DNA from: Phycisphaerales bacterium
Lineage (GTDB): Bacteria > Planctomycetota > Phycisphaerae > Tepidisphaerales > Tepidisphaeraceae
Assembly: GCA_028288875.1 (NCBI GenBank)
Contig: JAQGHK010000184.1
Span: 1-17,706, forward strand
Length of the DNA stretch: 17,706 bases
Reading direction: 5' to 3'
The notes under the pieces were generated by a model. That model did no database searches. It worked only from the letters and a program-made list of their open reading frames with translations, and was not told the origin of the DNA. Positions 1 through 6,944 of the stretch are shown here, one piece after another. Both the position numbers and the translations under genes were made by a program. Position 1 is the stretch's first letter; each line of letters starts with the position of its first letter.

Positions 1-8
1 GTGTCGAA

Positions 9-737
9 CTAGCTTCGCAGGGCCGCCATCATCGGGGCGAAGTTCGCATGATCCCGCGGCGGCATGTAACTGCTGGAGGCCACGCGGGCGGCCAAGGCGT
101 CGAACGTCTGGTGCTGGTCGTTCGGCAGTTCGACGAAAATGTAGTCCTCGGTCTGGAACCACTTAGCCACCTCGGCCTCCAGGGGCCATTTCTTCTGGAC
201 GCGCAGGTAGTCAATCGAAAACTGATTGATGATCGCCTCCAGCCCGGCGGCGAACGGCGTGGCGACGCCGTCCCGGTCGTTCCACATCAGCAGCACACGG
301 CCACGCGGCGAAAGCAGGCGACTGCACTCGGTAGCAAAGGCGTTGCGATCGAACCAGTGAAACGCTTGCGCCGCGACGACCAGATCGGCCGACCCGCTTT
401 GCAAAGTCGTTGCCTCTGCCGGCGCGGCGACGGAGCAGTAGCTGGCGTTCCCGGAAAGCTGCTCATCGGCGGCGTTCCGCATCGCGTCGTTCGGTTCGAC
501 GGCGATGACCGCGTTACCCGCCTTCAGAAACAACTCGGCCGAGATGCCGGTGCCCGCGCCGACGTCAACGACGGCCCAATCCCGATCAAATCCGATGCGT
601 GCCTTTAACACCTCGATCACGGCCAAAGGATACGTCGGCCGCCCTGCGACATAGTCGGTCGCCCGGTTGCTGAATCGCTTCGGGCCATCACCGGCTAGCG
701 GGCTCGAATCGTCCAATGAATGATCAGGCTGCGACAT
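9..737 (-). CDS. class I SAM-dependent methyltransferase
   Basis: This 242-residue protein transfers a methyl group from S-adenosylmethionine to an unidentified small molecule, presumably in the cytoplasm. The Rossmann motif I VDVGAGTG lies at residues 57-64. An acidic residue ending strand beta 2, E81 in AVEPND, would bind the ribose of SAM. The motif-II region DLVVAAQAFHWFD lies at 118-130. The opening FSNRATDYVAGRPTYP at 22-37 is typical of the methyltransferase type 11 group, usually 240-260 residues long, so the protein is full length. The ATG has no clear Shine-Dalgarno sequence. A strong hairpin lies just upstream and probably separates it from the preceding minus-strand gene. The fold is certain; the substrate cannot be told from sequence. 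Confidence 0.93.
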   Translation of the reverse strand: MSQPDHSLDDSSPLAGDGPKRFSNRATDYVAGRPTYPLAVIEVLKARIGFDRDWAVVDVGAGTGISAELFLKAGNAVIAVEPNDAMRNAADEQLSGNASYCSVAAPAEATTLQSGSADLVVAAQAFHWFDRNAFATECSRLLSPRGRVLLMWNDRDGVATPFAAGLEAIINQFSIDYLRVQKKWPLEAEVAKWFQTEDYIFVELPNDQHQTFDALAARVASSSYMPPRDHANFAPMMAALRS

Positions 738-750
738 CGGAAACAGAATA

Positions 751-813
751 AACGAAAACGCCTGATTCCCACCGCAGCCAAAAGGCTTAGCGGGAATCAG
801 GCGCGGTTTCGTT
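751..813 (-). terminator. long two-part hairpin terminator
   Basis: The arm CGCCTGATTCCC at 759-770 pairs perfectly with GGGAATCAGGCG at 792-803. An outer stem pairs AACGAAA at 751-757 with TTTCGTT at 807-813. A small inner stem, AGCC with GGCT, sits in the loop. On the minus strand the hairpin follows the stop codon of the 828-1418 gene and is followed by T-rich sequence, so it most likely terminates that gene before the methyltransferase. Confidence 0.75.
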
Positions 814-827
814 AATTATTTGTCTCG

Positions 828-1418
828 TTAGTTGCCGTCGGTAAATTCGACGACTTCCATGGTCGACTTCGAAGCCATCGAGCCACTGGTGTTCACTTCC
901 ACCTTGACCATCCCGCCTGGGATTTCAGTGCTGTTCCAGCTCTTGGTGGTGCTCTTGATGCCGTTCTGCTCGAAGGCGGCCTCGGTCGTGGTGCACTTCA
1001 CCTCTTTGCCGGCGACGGTGATGGTGTCTTCGCCCTTCTTGGCGTCCTTTTGTGCGGCCTTCATCTTCTCCATCATGGCCGGATCGATTTTGTGCTCGCC
1101 TTCCTTGGGCATCTTTACTTCGGAGGGCACTTCGCGCTTTTGCGCGGGCTGGGCCATTTTCTGGCCCATCATTTCCATGGTGACGGTGGTCTCGACGACG
1201 GCCTTCTCAGGCGTCATTTCGACCAGCTTGGTGACGATCGTCTGGGCGCTTTTCTGTCCCATGGCTTCGGTGTTCCCCTTCACCGTGACGGCCGCACCGG
1301 GCTTGCACTTGGACCAGCTGACGTATTCCGGATTCGGCTCGGCCATCGCCGAAGCGGCCAGACACGACGATAACACGGCCGCGATACACGCGGATTTGAT
1401 CATTGCGGGACGAAACAT
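828..1418 (-). CDS. secreted protein of unknown function
   Basis: I do not recognise a characterised family. The product has 196 residues and an N-terminal signal: MFRPAMIKSA, a hydrophobic stretch, and a probable signal peptidase I site after AMA at residues 24-26. LSSC within the hydrophobic core resembles a lipobox, so a lipoprotein is possible but less likely. The mature part is rich in Lys, Glu, Met and Thr and in beta-prone stretches. It contains repeated MGQK motifs and two Cys that could pair, one in WSKCKPG and one in KEVKCTTT. The pattern of charged beta strands resembles exported planctomycete proteins annotated as hypothetical. The start at 1418 was chosen over the upstream ATG at 1487 because GGAG lies a few bases before it and the signal peptide begins there. 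Confidence 0.8.
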   Translation of the reverse strand: MFRPAMIKSACIAAVLSSCLAASAMAEPNPEYVSWSKCKPGAAVTVKGNTEAMGQKSAQTIVTKLVEMTPEKAVVETTVTMEMMGQKMAQPAQKREVPSEVKMPKEGEHKIDPAMMEKMKAAQKDAKKGEDTITVAGKEVKCTTTEAAFEQNGIKSTTKSWNSTEIPGGMVKVEVNTSGSMASKSTMEVVEFTDGN

Positions 1419-1552
1419 GTGACTCTCCAGTTCCTGCGCCTCGGATCCGGCGGCACGCACGGTGAGTGCCACCTGACCCATTGTCATTCAATGCGACGGC
1501 GACGTCGAACGGAGCTAATCAAAAGTCCCACCGCACTTTATGGCCATTGCGC

Positions 1553-3298
1553 TCACTTCAGGCCCTCCGGCAATTCACCGGAGACGATCAGGATCATGAC
1601 CGTCGACTTCGTGAACTGCGTGGCGATGTCTTCGGTCGTCATGGCCGTCGTGCCCTTTTTGCCCTTTTCCAGCTTCTCGATGACGGGCTTGAGCTTGTCC
1701 TTCTGGTGTTCGAAGAACTTGCGCAGCCGCCCGGTGCTGATGCCCAGGCCGTAGCTGCTGATGCTTTCATCGACGGCGAGCGTTTTCATGGCGACCAGCG
1801 CCAGCAAATTGCCGTACTTATCCAGCATCGGCCCGCCGCTGTTGCCGGGGTTTACCTGGGCGTCGACGATCACGTCGCATTCCTGCTTGCCGTCTTCCAC
1901 GCTGGTGACGACGCCGCGCGTGATCTTCACGTGCCCGCCCATCGCGTAGCCGAGCGGGAAGCCCATGACCGTCACGTCCGTGCCGACCGGCGGCTCGTCG
2001 TATTCGGCCAGCTTGATGGCGGCGTACGGCTTGTCCTTCACCGGCTCGATTTTCAGGATCGCGATATCCTGGTCGTCGTCGACGATCACCTTCTCGGCGA
2101 CGACGTTCTTTTCCTCGCCCTTCTCGTCGGTGATCTTGACGATCATCTTGTCGCCGGCGGCCGCGACGTGGCGGTTGGTCATGATGTAGCCGTCGGCGCT
2201 GATCAGGAACCCCGTGCCGCTGCCGACGATGCCCTTGCGTTCAGATTTGCCAGCACCCTCGCTGTGGCGGTGGTCGGACCCGTAATCCGGGCGGACGTAG
2301 GTCCAGCCCGCCTTATCGCTCGCGCCGCGCCGGCTGAACAGCACCGACGCGTCGGCCATGATCGCGACGACTTTCGGGTTGTTCTTCCGCATGCCGGGCG
2401 GGGCATTGTCCAAGGCGTTGTACAGGTTCTGGACGATCTCTTTGCTGTCGTCGATCTGAGCGGCCTTATACGCACTCACCACGGCGTCTTCGTACCGACG
2501 CCGCCAGTTGTAGGCGATCGCCAGATTGCTCAGCGCCTCGGCCGAGTTTGGTTTGATCTTAACGGCGGTTTCCAGGGACGAGATCGAATCGTCGATCAGC
2601 TTGTTGCTGCCTTCGACGCGGGTGATTTTGACCAGGCTGTAATAGCCCTTCTCGAAATTCGCGGGGAAGGAATTCGGATAGATCTTCAGGATATCTTCCA
2701 GCTTCTTCACGCCGTTGAGCGTCTGGTCGCCCCGAAGCATTTTGACGGCCTCTTCGGTCAGCTTGTCGACCTTTTTGTGAAGCGCCTTGAGTTCATCGCC
2801 GACGACCCATTTGCCTTTGACCTTCTCGGCCCCGTCCTTGGCCATGGCCTTCCACGTGTCCAGTTCGGCTTGGCCGGCTTTCTGGTCGGCGGGCTGCTTG
2901 TGGGTGTCGACGAACTTCTGCCAGAGGGTGACGCCAATGAGCGGCGTATCGACGCGATCGGCCTGCCGCTGCACGCGGGCGAAATCGTCGGTGCTGGTTA
3001 GCGGTGCGCCGGCTGTTGCGCCGCCCGATGCACCGGGTGTCAGCGGCTTGGGGGTCCCCGGGGTCGTGCTACCAGACGCGGACGTGTTGGTGCCGAAGAC
3101 AGGATCGTCGATGGATTTCACGTCCGCATTGGCGACAAGCTTCATCGTGCCGTCCGCCAGCTTCACGCTGTAGCTGCTGCCCAGTTTTTTGATGACTCCG
3201 TCGTAAACGGTGCCGTCTTTCAGGGTGATCGTCCCGCCCAGCAGGAAACCCGGGACGAGCAGACTGACGACGACCGATCGCAGCAAATGAATTCGCAT
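1553..3298 (-). CDS. exported trypsin-like (HtrA-type) serine protease with TPRs
   Basis: This 581-residue protein probably cleaves misfolded or specific proteins outside the inner membrane. A hydrophobic signal segment covers residues 1-21. A small beta module (TLKDGTVYDG...) at about 23-65 resembles SH3-like modules that precede repeats in planctomycete exported proteins. A low-complexity Gly/Thr/Pro linker runs from about 70 to 103. A helical region at about 165-300 includes at least one TPR-like unit (NSAEALSNLAIAYNWRRRYE). The S1 protease domain is at about 358-530, with triad H377 (TNRHVAA), D411 (DDDQDIAIL) and S487 (NPGNSGGP). The classical C-terminal PDZ domains of DegP/DegS are absent, and the tail is Lys-rich and helical. 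Substrate recognition may therefore fall to the TPR part (inference). It lies downstream of the ThiS-like gene on the same strand. Confidence 0.93.
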   Translation of the reverse strand: MRIHLLRSVVVSLLVPGFLLGGTITLKDGTVYDGVIKKLGSSYSVKLADGTMKLVANADVKSIDDPVFGTNTSASGSTTPGTPKPLTPGASGGATAGAPLTSTDDFARVQRQADRVDTPLIGVTLWQKFVDTHKQPADQKAGQAELDTWKAMAKDGAEKVKGKWVVGDELKALHKKVDKLTEEAVKMLRGDQTLNGVKKLEDILKIYPNSFPANFEKGYYSLVKITRVEGSNKLIDDSISSLETAVKIKPNSAEALSNLAIAYNWRRRYEDAVVSAYKAAQIDDSKEIVQNLYNALDNAPPGMRKNNPKVVAIMADASVLFSRRGASDKAGWTYVRPDYGSDHRHSEGAGKSERKGIVGSGTGFLISADGYIMTNRHVAAAGDKMIVKITDEKGEEKNVVAEKVIVDDDQDIAILKIEPVKDKPYAAIKLAEYDEPPVGTDVTVMGFPLGYAMGGHVKITRGVVTSVEDGKQECDVIVDAQVNPGNSGGPMLDKYGNLLALVAMKTLAVDESISSYGLGISTGRLRKFFEHQKDKLKPVIEKLEKGKKGTTAMTTEDIATQFTKSTVMILIVSGELPEGLK

Positions 3299-3320
3299 GT
3301 AACGCCTAACGCTTTTGGCC

Positions 3321-3337
3321 GGTCGCCGGCGGCGACC
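3321..3337. other. short GC-rich hairpin between two minus-strand genes
   Basis: GGTCGCC (3321-3327) and GGCGACC (3331-3337) form a perfect 7-bp stem with a 3-base loop, between the thiS-like stop codon and the protease start. There is no T tract on either side, so it is not a convincing terminator. It may act as an RNA structure or processing point in a shared transcript. Confidence 0.35.
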
Positions 3338-3345
3338 AGCGGACT

Positions 3346-3555
3346 TCAGCCCCCGCCGACGAACGTGACGATTTCCACCTCGTCCGCGTCCTTCAGTTCC
3401 GTGTCGTATTTCTCCGCCCGCACCAGCCGCCGATTCAGCTCGACGGCCACCTTCTGCACCGACAGGCCCCGCCCTTCGACCAGTTGCCGCACCGTGGTGG
3501 GCGTCGAAAGCTCGTGGGCGTCACCGTTTACCTTGATCTGCACGGGTCCCAGCAT
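3346..3555 (-). CDS. thiS: ThiS-family sulfur carrier protein
   Basis: This 69-residue ubiquitin-like protein would carry sulfur as a C-terminal thiocarboxylate, in thiamine thiazole synthesis or a related pathway. The beta-grasp pattern is seen in VQIKVNGDAHELSTPTTVRQ, the ...VAVELNRRLVRAEKY stretch and LKDADEVEIVTFVGGG. The protein ends in the Gly-Gly required for adenylation, here preceded by a third Gly as in many ThiS proteins. The start was set at 3555 because that gives the usual family length of 65-70 residues; an in-frame ATG at 3615 would add a Cys/Arg-rich stretch unlike the family. No thiG, thiF, thiO or thiE lies in the window, so it stands alone. It could instead be a MoaD-like carrier, but length and sequence favour ThiS. 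Confidence 0.87.
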   Translation of the reverse strand: MLGPVQIKVNGDAHELSTPTTVRQLVEGRGLSVQKVAVELNRRLVRAEKYDTELKDADEVEIVTFVGGG

Positions 3556-3708
3556 AACCGAGCGTGTGGGTTCCGATAAAGCAAAACGCCAGCAGCGCCT
3601 CCGCCAGCATGACACAAAAGTCGATCAATAACGTCCGCAAGGCACCTAGTTTAACAACTCGTGATGCCCTTCATTGATTCGCCCGTGGTGTGCCGATAGC
3701 GACCACTG
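3556..3708. promoter_or_regulatory. divergent intergenic region between thiS and the histidine kinase
   Basis: These 153 bases must hold promoters for both directions. On the plus strand a weak -10-like GATAGC (3695-3700) with TTGATT (3674-3679) 15 bases upstream would start transcription only about two bases before the GTG of the kinase. The match is poor and the assignment tentative. No palindrome or other clear site was seen. Confidence 0.25.
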
Positions 3709-4530
3709 GTGAACGACGCCCCGCTTGAGCTTTCTTCGTCCCCGCTTCCCACGGCCGGATTGGCCCAGACGCTGACGCAGCAATTGCGCCACGCCCAGGA
3801 AGAGCTGTCGATGCTGCGGGAACAAATCATGCAGAGCCAGCGGCTGGCCACCATCGGGACGATCGCCGCCGTCATCGCCCACGAGTTCAACAATATCCTG
3901 ACGCCGGTCATCAGCTACTCGCAGTTCGCCCTCACCAGTGCCAACAGTGACAAGCCCGATGCCGAACTGATCAAAAAGGCGCTCACCAAGAGCTTCCAGG
4001 GCGCCACCAAGGCCGGCCGCATCTGCACCAGCATGTTGGGCCTGGCGCGCGGCGAATCCGAACACGGCGACGTCGGCATCCAGAACCTTGTCGATGAAAC
4101 CCTGCTGGTGCTGGCCCGCGACCCGCAAAAGGATGGCATCGCCCTTCGCGTGCAGGTTCAGCCCGAACTGACTGTTCGCGGCGACGCGGTTCAGCTCGAA
4201 CAGGTGCTGCTGAACCTGTTGATCAACGCCCGCCAGGCCATGGGCGGGAAGGCCGGGTCGATCACGATCAAGGCCGTTGACGTGCCGGAGCAGAACCAGA
4301 TCCGCCTAAGCGTCATCGACACTGGCCCCGGCATCGCCCTTAAGCACCTGGACAAGATCTTCGACCCCTTCTTCACCACCAAGGGCACGGTCAAACGCGG
4401 CGAAAGTCGCGGCACGGGCCTAGGTCTGGCGATCTGCCGCGAAATCATCGAAGCCCACCAAGGCCGAATCGATGTGAAAAGCGAACTGGGCAAAGGCACC
4501 ACGTTCGAGCTGCTGCTTCCCAAGATTTAA
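3709..4530 (+). CDS. soluble sensor histidine kinase
   Basis: This 273-residue kinase autophosphorylates on a histidine and passes the phosphate to a response regulator. The H-box IAHEFNNILTP carries the phosphoacceptor H58. The N-box LLNLLINARQAM has N173. The G1 box DTGPGIA is at 204-210, the F-box IFDPFFTTK at 217-225 and the G2 box GTGLGLAI at 235-242. The HEFNN form is typical of NtrB/HWE-neighbouring HisKA kinases. Only about 25-45 residues of predicted coiled coil precede the H-box, so there is no membrane segment or sensor domain. It must receive its signal from a partner or be cytoplasmic by design. GTG is the only plausible start, since an in-frame TAG sits 12 bases before it. No response regulator is adjacent, so it is an orphan. 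Confidence 0.92.
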   Translation: MNDAPLELSSSPLPTAGLAQTLTQQLRHAQEELSMLREQIMQSQRLATIGTIAAVIAHEFNNILTPVISYSQFALTSANSDKPDAELIKKALTKSFQGATKAGRICTSMLGLARGESEHGDVGIQNLVDETLLVLARDPQKDGIALRVQVQPELTVRGDAVQLEQVLLNLLINARQAMGGKAGSITIKAVDVPEQNQIRLSVIDTGPGIALKHLDKIFDPFFTTKGTVKRGESRGTGLGLAICREIIEAHQGRIDVKSELGKGTTFELLLPKI

Positions 4531-4544
4531 AAAATGCAGACGAC

Positions 4545-4569
4545 CTGCGGGTAGCCAGTGCGTTTACCG
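4545..4569. terminator. weak hairpin between convergent genes
   Basis: CTGCGG and CCGCAG form a 6-bp stem with a roughly 13-base loop in the short gap between the kinase stop and the MCE gene stop, overlapping the end of the latter. A T run is lacking. It may slow convergent transcription but is not a clear terminator. Confidence 0.25.
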
Positions 4570-5526
4570 CAGCTTGGCCGTCACGCCTTCCTGTTCCCAT
4601 TGCTGGATCAGGCGGCGGAGGTCTTTCACCGTGGCGTTGAGTTCGGTCGTCGTATCAACCAAACCGGCGTACAGCTTCGGATCGTTCACCAGCTTGCCGG
4701 CCGTGCCTTCGCCGGCGTTCACCTTGGTGGTGATCTGCTGAACCTGGTCCAGCGTCGCGGCCGCTTGGTCGAGGCGAAGCTGAACAGACTTGCTCAACTC
4801 GTCGATCTTCACCTGGGCCGACTTGGTCGTATCGTTGACCGTCACGACTGCTTTATCGAGGTTGGCGGTGATGGATTTCGCGCTATCGCTGGCGGCCCGC
4901 ACATTGGCCAGGCTGGTCTTGAGATCTTCCTGCAGTTTCGGGTCGCCGATGATCTTGTTGAACCCTTCCAGCGTCTGCTGGGCCGAGTCGATCATCTTGC
5001 CGGCCTGCGTGACGCGGGCGTTCAGGTTGCCGATGAAGTTCTCGTCGCGCAGCTGCTTGGCCGTCGCGGCCAGTTCGCCGCCGAGCGTTTTGAACTCCTG
5101 CGGTAGCAGGTCGAGGCCGACGAAATGGGCTTTGATCGTGTCGCCGGCCTTCAGGTTGCCGGTCGCGCCTTCGACAGGTTCGAGGATCAGGTTTGATCCG
5201 GTGCCCAGCGCGCTGGTCTGGCGGATACTGGCATCGGTGATCGTCGGCAGCGCCGGCTGTGCGTCGACTTCGCCCTCGGCCCAGATGTCTTTCTGATTCG
5301 GGTCGCGCCAGACGCGGATGATCCGGCCGACGTTCACGCCGCGGAACGTGACGGCCGAGCCGTCGCTTACGCCATCCGCGCGTTCCATGACGAATTTGAC
5401 GGGCAGCATTTCGCCGGCGAATGGCTTGGCGATGTTCGCGCCAAAGCGCAGGATCATCCAGCCGAGCATCACCAAGGATGCCAGCACCGTAATTCCGACA
5501 GCGACGTTGCGGCGGTACGTGGACAA
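4564..5526 (-). CDS. MlaD/MCE-domain lipid transport protein
   Basis: This 320-residue protein is the substrate-binding type component of an Mla-like ABC lipid transporter, anchored in the inner membrane and facing the periplasm. One N-terminal membrane helix spans about residues 8-28. The MCE domain follows at about 40-118, with the signature ADGVSDGSAVTFRGVNVG at 50-67. The C-terminal 200 residues are predicted helical and coiled-coil, as in MCE proteins that build hexameric tunnels. The start codon is TTG, giving the expected family opening STYRRNVAVGI; no Shine-Dalgarno sequence is visible. The permease (MlaE) and ATPase (MlaF) genes are not beside it, so its partners must be encoded elsewhere. 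Confidence 0.92.
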   Translation of the reverse strand: MSTYRRNVAVGITVLASLVMLGWMILRFGANIAKPFAGEMLPVKFVMERADGVSDGSAVTFRGVNVGRIIRVWRDPNQKDIWAEGEVDAQPALPTITDASIRQTSALGTGSNLILEPVEGATGNLKAGDTIKAHFVGLDLLPQEFKTLGGELAATAKQLRDENFIGNLNARVTQAGKMIDSAQQTLEGFNKIIGDPKLQEDLKTSLANVRAASDSAKSITANLDKAVVTVNDTTKSAQVKIDELSKSVQLRLDQAAATLDQVQQITTKVNAGEGTAGKLVNDPKLYAGLVDTTTELNATVKDLRRLIQQWEQEGVTAKLR

Positions 5527-5601
5527 GGGGTGGCCAGCTTATCGAGGCGGGCGCGCCGACGCCAGAACGCCTAAGGTCCGAGTAACGGGTAACTGGGCAA
5601 A

Positions 5602-5630
5602 TCGACTGGCACCGGTGCCAGGCGTATTAT
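5602..5630 (+). promoter_or_regulatory. promoter with 16-bp palindromic operator for the GNAT gene
   Basis: A -35-like TCGACT (5602-5607) and a -10 TATTAT (5625-5630) are 17 bases apart. The predicted transcription start falls at or next to the ATG at 5637, so the mRNA may be leaderless; no Shine-Dalgarno sequence is present. A perfect 16-bp palindrome, CTGGCACCGGTGCCAG (5606-5621), fills the spacer. A regulator bound there would block or reshape the promoter. Hexamers and palindrome are seen directly; function is inferred. Confidence 0.5.
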
Positions 5631-5636
5631 CCGGCC

Positions 5637-6104
5637 ATGACCGTTGACGTCCGTGTGGTTCCTGTCGACGTTCTTTGGGACTTGCGACACCGCATTCTCC
5701 GAAAGAATCTGCCGCCGGAGGCAGCGCGGTTTGCCGGCGACGACAGAGACGACAGCGTTCACGTCGGCGCCTTTTTCGGCCAGCGCTTAGTCGGCGGAGC
5801 GACGCTGCACTTGGAAGCATTGGAAGGCGACCCTGCCTGGCGGCTGCGCGGCATGGCGGTCGATGCTGACACTCAAGGGCTTTCCATCGGCAGGAAACTG
5901 CTGCTCGTGATCGACCAACACGTGCTGGCCACGCCGCCCCACCGACTTTGGTGTAACGCCCGCCTGCCGGCGGTCGGGTTTTATGAGCGCTGCGGTTGGG
6001 AGGCGGTCTCGGGCGTCTACGATATCCCCACAGCCGGCCCCCACCGTACGATGATCCGGCGTTTTGAGAATTCTCAAGCCTCGTCTAATCTCGCGCCGCG
6101 TTAA
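5637..6104 (+). CDS. GNAT-family N-acetyltransferase
   Basis: This 155-residue protein would transfer an acetyl group from acetyl-CoA to an amine. The beta-4/alpha-3 motif A is RLRGMAVDADTQGLSIGRKLL at 69-89. The pyrophosphate-binding loop reads QGLSIG instead of the common Q/R-x-x-G-x-G/A, with Ser at one usual Gly position. Motif B follows with NARLPAVGFYERCGW at 107-121, the usual G-F-Y-x-x-x-G-F/W ending. Length is normal for a single-domain GNAT. It precedes the ThuA-like gene by 12 bases and probably shares its transcript. The substrate is unknown. Confidence 0.9.
   Translation: MTVDVRVVPVDVLWDLRHRILRKNLPPEAARFAGDDRDDSVHVGAFFGQRLVGGATLHLEALEGDPAWRLRGMAVDADTQGLSIGRKLLLVIDQHVLATPPHRLWCNARLPAVGFYERCGWEAVSGVYDIPTAGPHRTMIRRFENSQASSNLAPR
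6064..6077. promoter_or_regulatory. 14-bp perfect palindrome upstream of the ThuA-like gene
   Basis: TTGAGAATTCTCAA is an exact palindrome in the last codons of the acetyltransferase gene, 39 bases before the ThuA-like start. It could be a repressor site for an internal promoter. One 14-bp palindrome per about 16 kb is expected by chance, so this is only a candidate. Confidence 0.3.
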
Positions 6105-6116
6105 AGGAAATCGAAC

Positions 6117-6842
6117 ATGCCCATCCGCGTTACCATCTGGCACGAACACCGTCACGAGAAGAAACACGAAGCCGTCGCCAAGCTTTATCCCGAAGGCATG
6201 CATGGCCAGTTGGCCAAGCACCTGCGCAAGCAGGATGGTTTTGAGGTGACGCTGGCCACGTTGGACGACCCGGATCACGGCTTAGGCGACGGCGTGATCG
6301 ATGGCACGGACGTGATGATCTGGTGGGGCCACGGCTATCACGGAGAAGTCAGCGACGAGATCGTCGATAAGGTCCACAAGCGCTGCCTTCAGGGCATGGG
6401 CCTGATCGTGCTGCATTCGGCCCACTATTCGAAGATTTTCAAGAAGCTGATGGGCACGACCTGCGACCTGAAATGGCGTGTGGCTGAGGACCGGGAAATC
6501 CTCTGGGTCACCAAGCCCGGCCACCCGATCCTGGCGGGGATTGATGATCATTTCGTCCTGGAGAAGGAAGAAATGTACGGCGAATACTTCGACGTGCCCG
6601 AACCGGACGAAACCCTGCTGATCAGCACCTTCAGCGGCGGTGAATGCTTCCGCAGCGGCCTGACCTGGCAGCGCGGGGCGGGGAAGATTTTCTACTTCCG
6701 CCCGGGGCACGAAACCTACGCCAGCTACTACGATGCGAACGTGCTGCGCGTGATCACGAACGCGGTGCGCTGGGCCTGCCCAGTGGAGGGCGGTCAGGTG
6801 CCGACGGGCAGTGTAAACAGGCCAACTCCCGGTTGGGCATAA
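6117..6842 (+). CDS. ThuA-like domain protein
   Basis: This 241-residue protein has the class I glutamine-amidotransferase-like fold of the ThuA family, linked in some bacteria to trehalose/maltose and related sugar use. Conserved features seen are VTIWHEHRHEK at the N-terminus, a VMIWWGHGYHG turn at 67-76 and GLIVLHSAHYSK at 95-106. The C-terminal part reads GAGKIFYFRPGHE, followed by ASYYDANVLRVITNAVRW, as in the family. Length matches ThuA proteins, usually 220-280 residues. A good Shine-Dalgarno sequence (AAAGGAAA) sits just before the ATG. It follows the GNAT gene closely, but no sugar transporter or dehydrogenase is nearby, so the actual substrate is open. Confidence 0.92.
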   Translation: MPIRVTIWHEHRHEKKHEAVAKLYPEGMHGQLAKHLRKQDGFEVTLATLDDPDHGLGDGVIDGTDVMIWWGHGYHGEVSDEIVDKVHKRCLQGMGLIVLHSAHYSKIFKKLMGTTCDLKWRVAEDREILWVTKPGHPILAGIDDHFVLEKEEMYGEYFDVPEPDETLLISTFSGGECFRSGLTWQRGAGKIFYFRPGHETYASYYDANVLRVITNAVRWACPVEGGQVPTGSVNRPTPGWA

Positions 6843-6866
6843 GGTTCGGATTACCGTTCAGCTAAG

Positions 6867-6914
6867 ATTCATGCATGAATATTGCTTGAAAAATTATTCA
6901 TGCGCCGCCATAAC
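6867..6914 (+). promoter_or_regulatory. response-regulator promoter with palindrome and repeated half-site
   Basis: TTGAAA (6886-6891) and CATAAC (6909-6914), 17 bases apart, look like a sigma-70 type promoter. It would start around 6921 and leave a short leader with GAGG at 6932-6935 before the ATG at 6945. A perfect 14-bp palindrome, ATTCATGCATGAAT, lies at 6867-6880 just upstream of the -35. Its half ATTCATGC recurs at 6896-6903 inside the promoter spacer. This arrangement suggests a regulator, possibly the gene's own product, acting at two places. Confidence 0.5.
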
Positions 6915-6944
6915 CGCTGTTTCTACAACGTGAGGCGGATTCGG

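Noticed and set aside
1466..3001. Long open frame on the plus strand over the protease gene
   Set aside because: It is antisense to a gene with a complete serine-protease triad and its translation is repetitive Asp/Val/Arg/His sequence typical of GC-rich antisense frames.
6882..6944. Upstream TTG and ATG starts for the response regulator
   Set aside because: The receiver begins at 6945 with a good Shine-Dalgarno sequence, and the promoter -10 lies inside the longer version.
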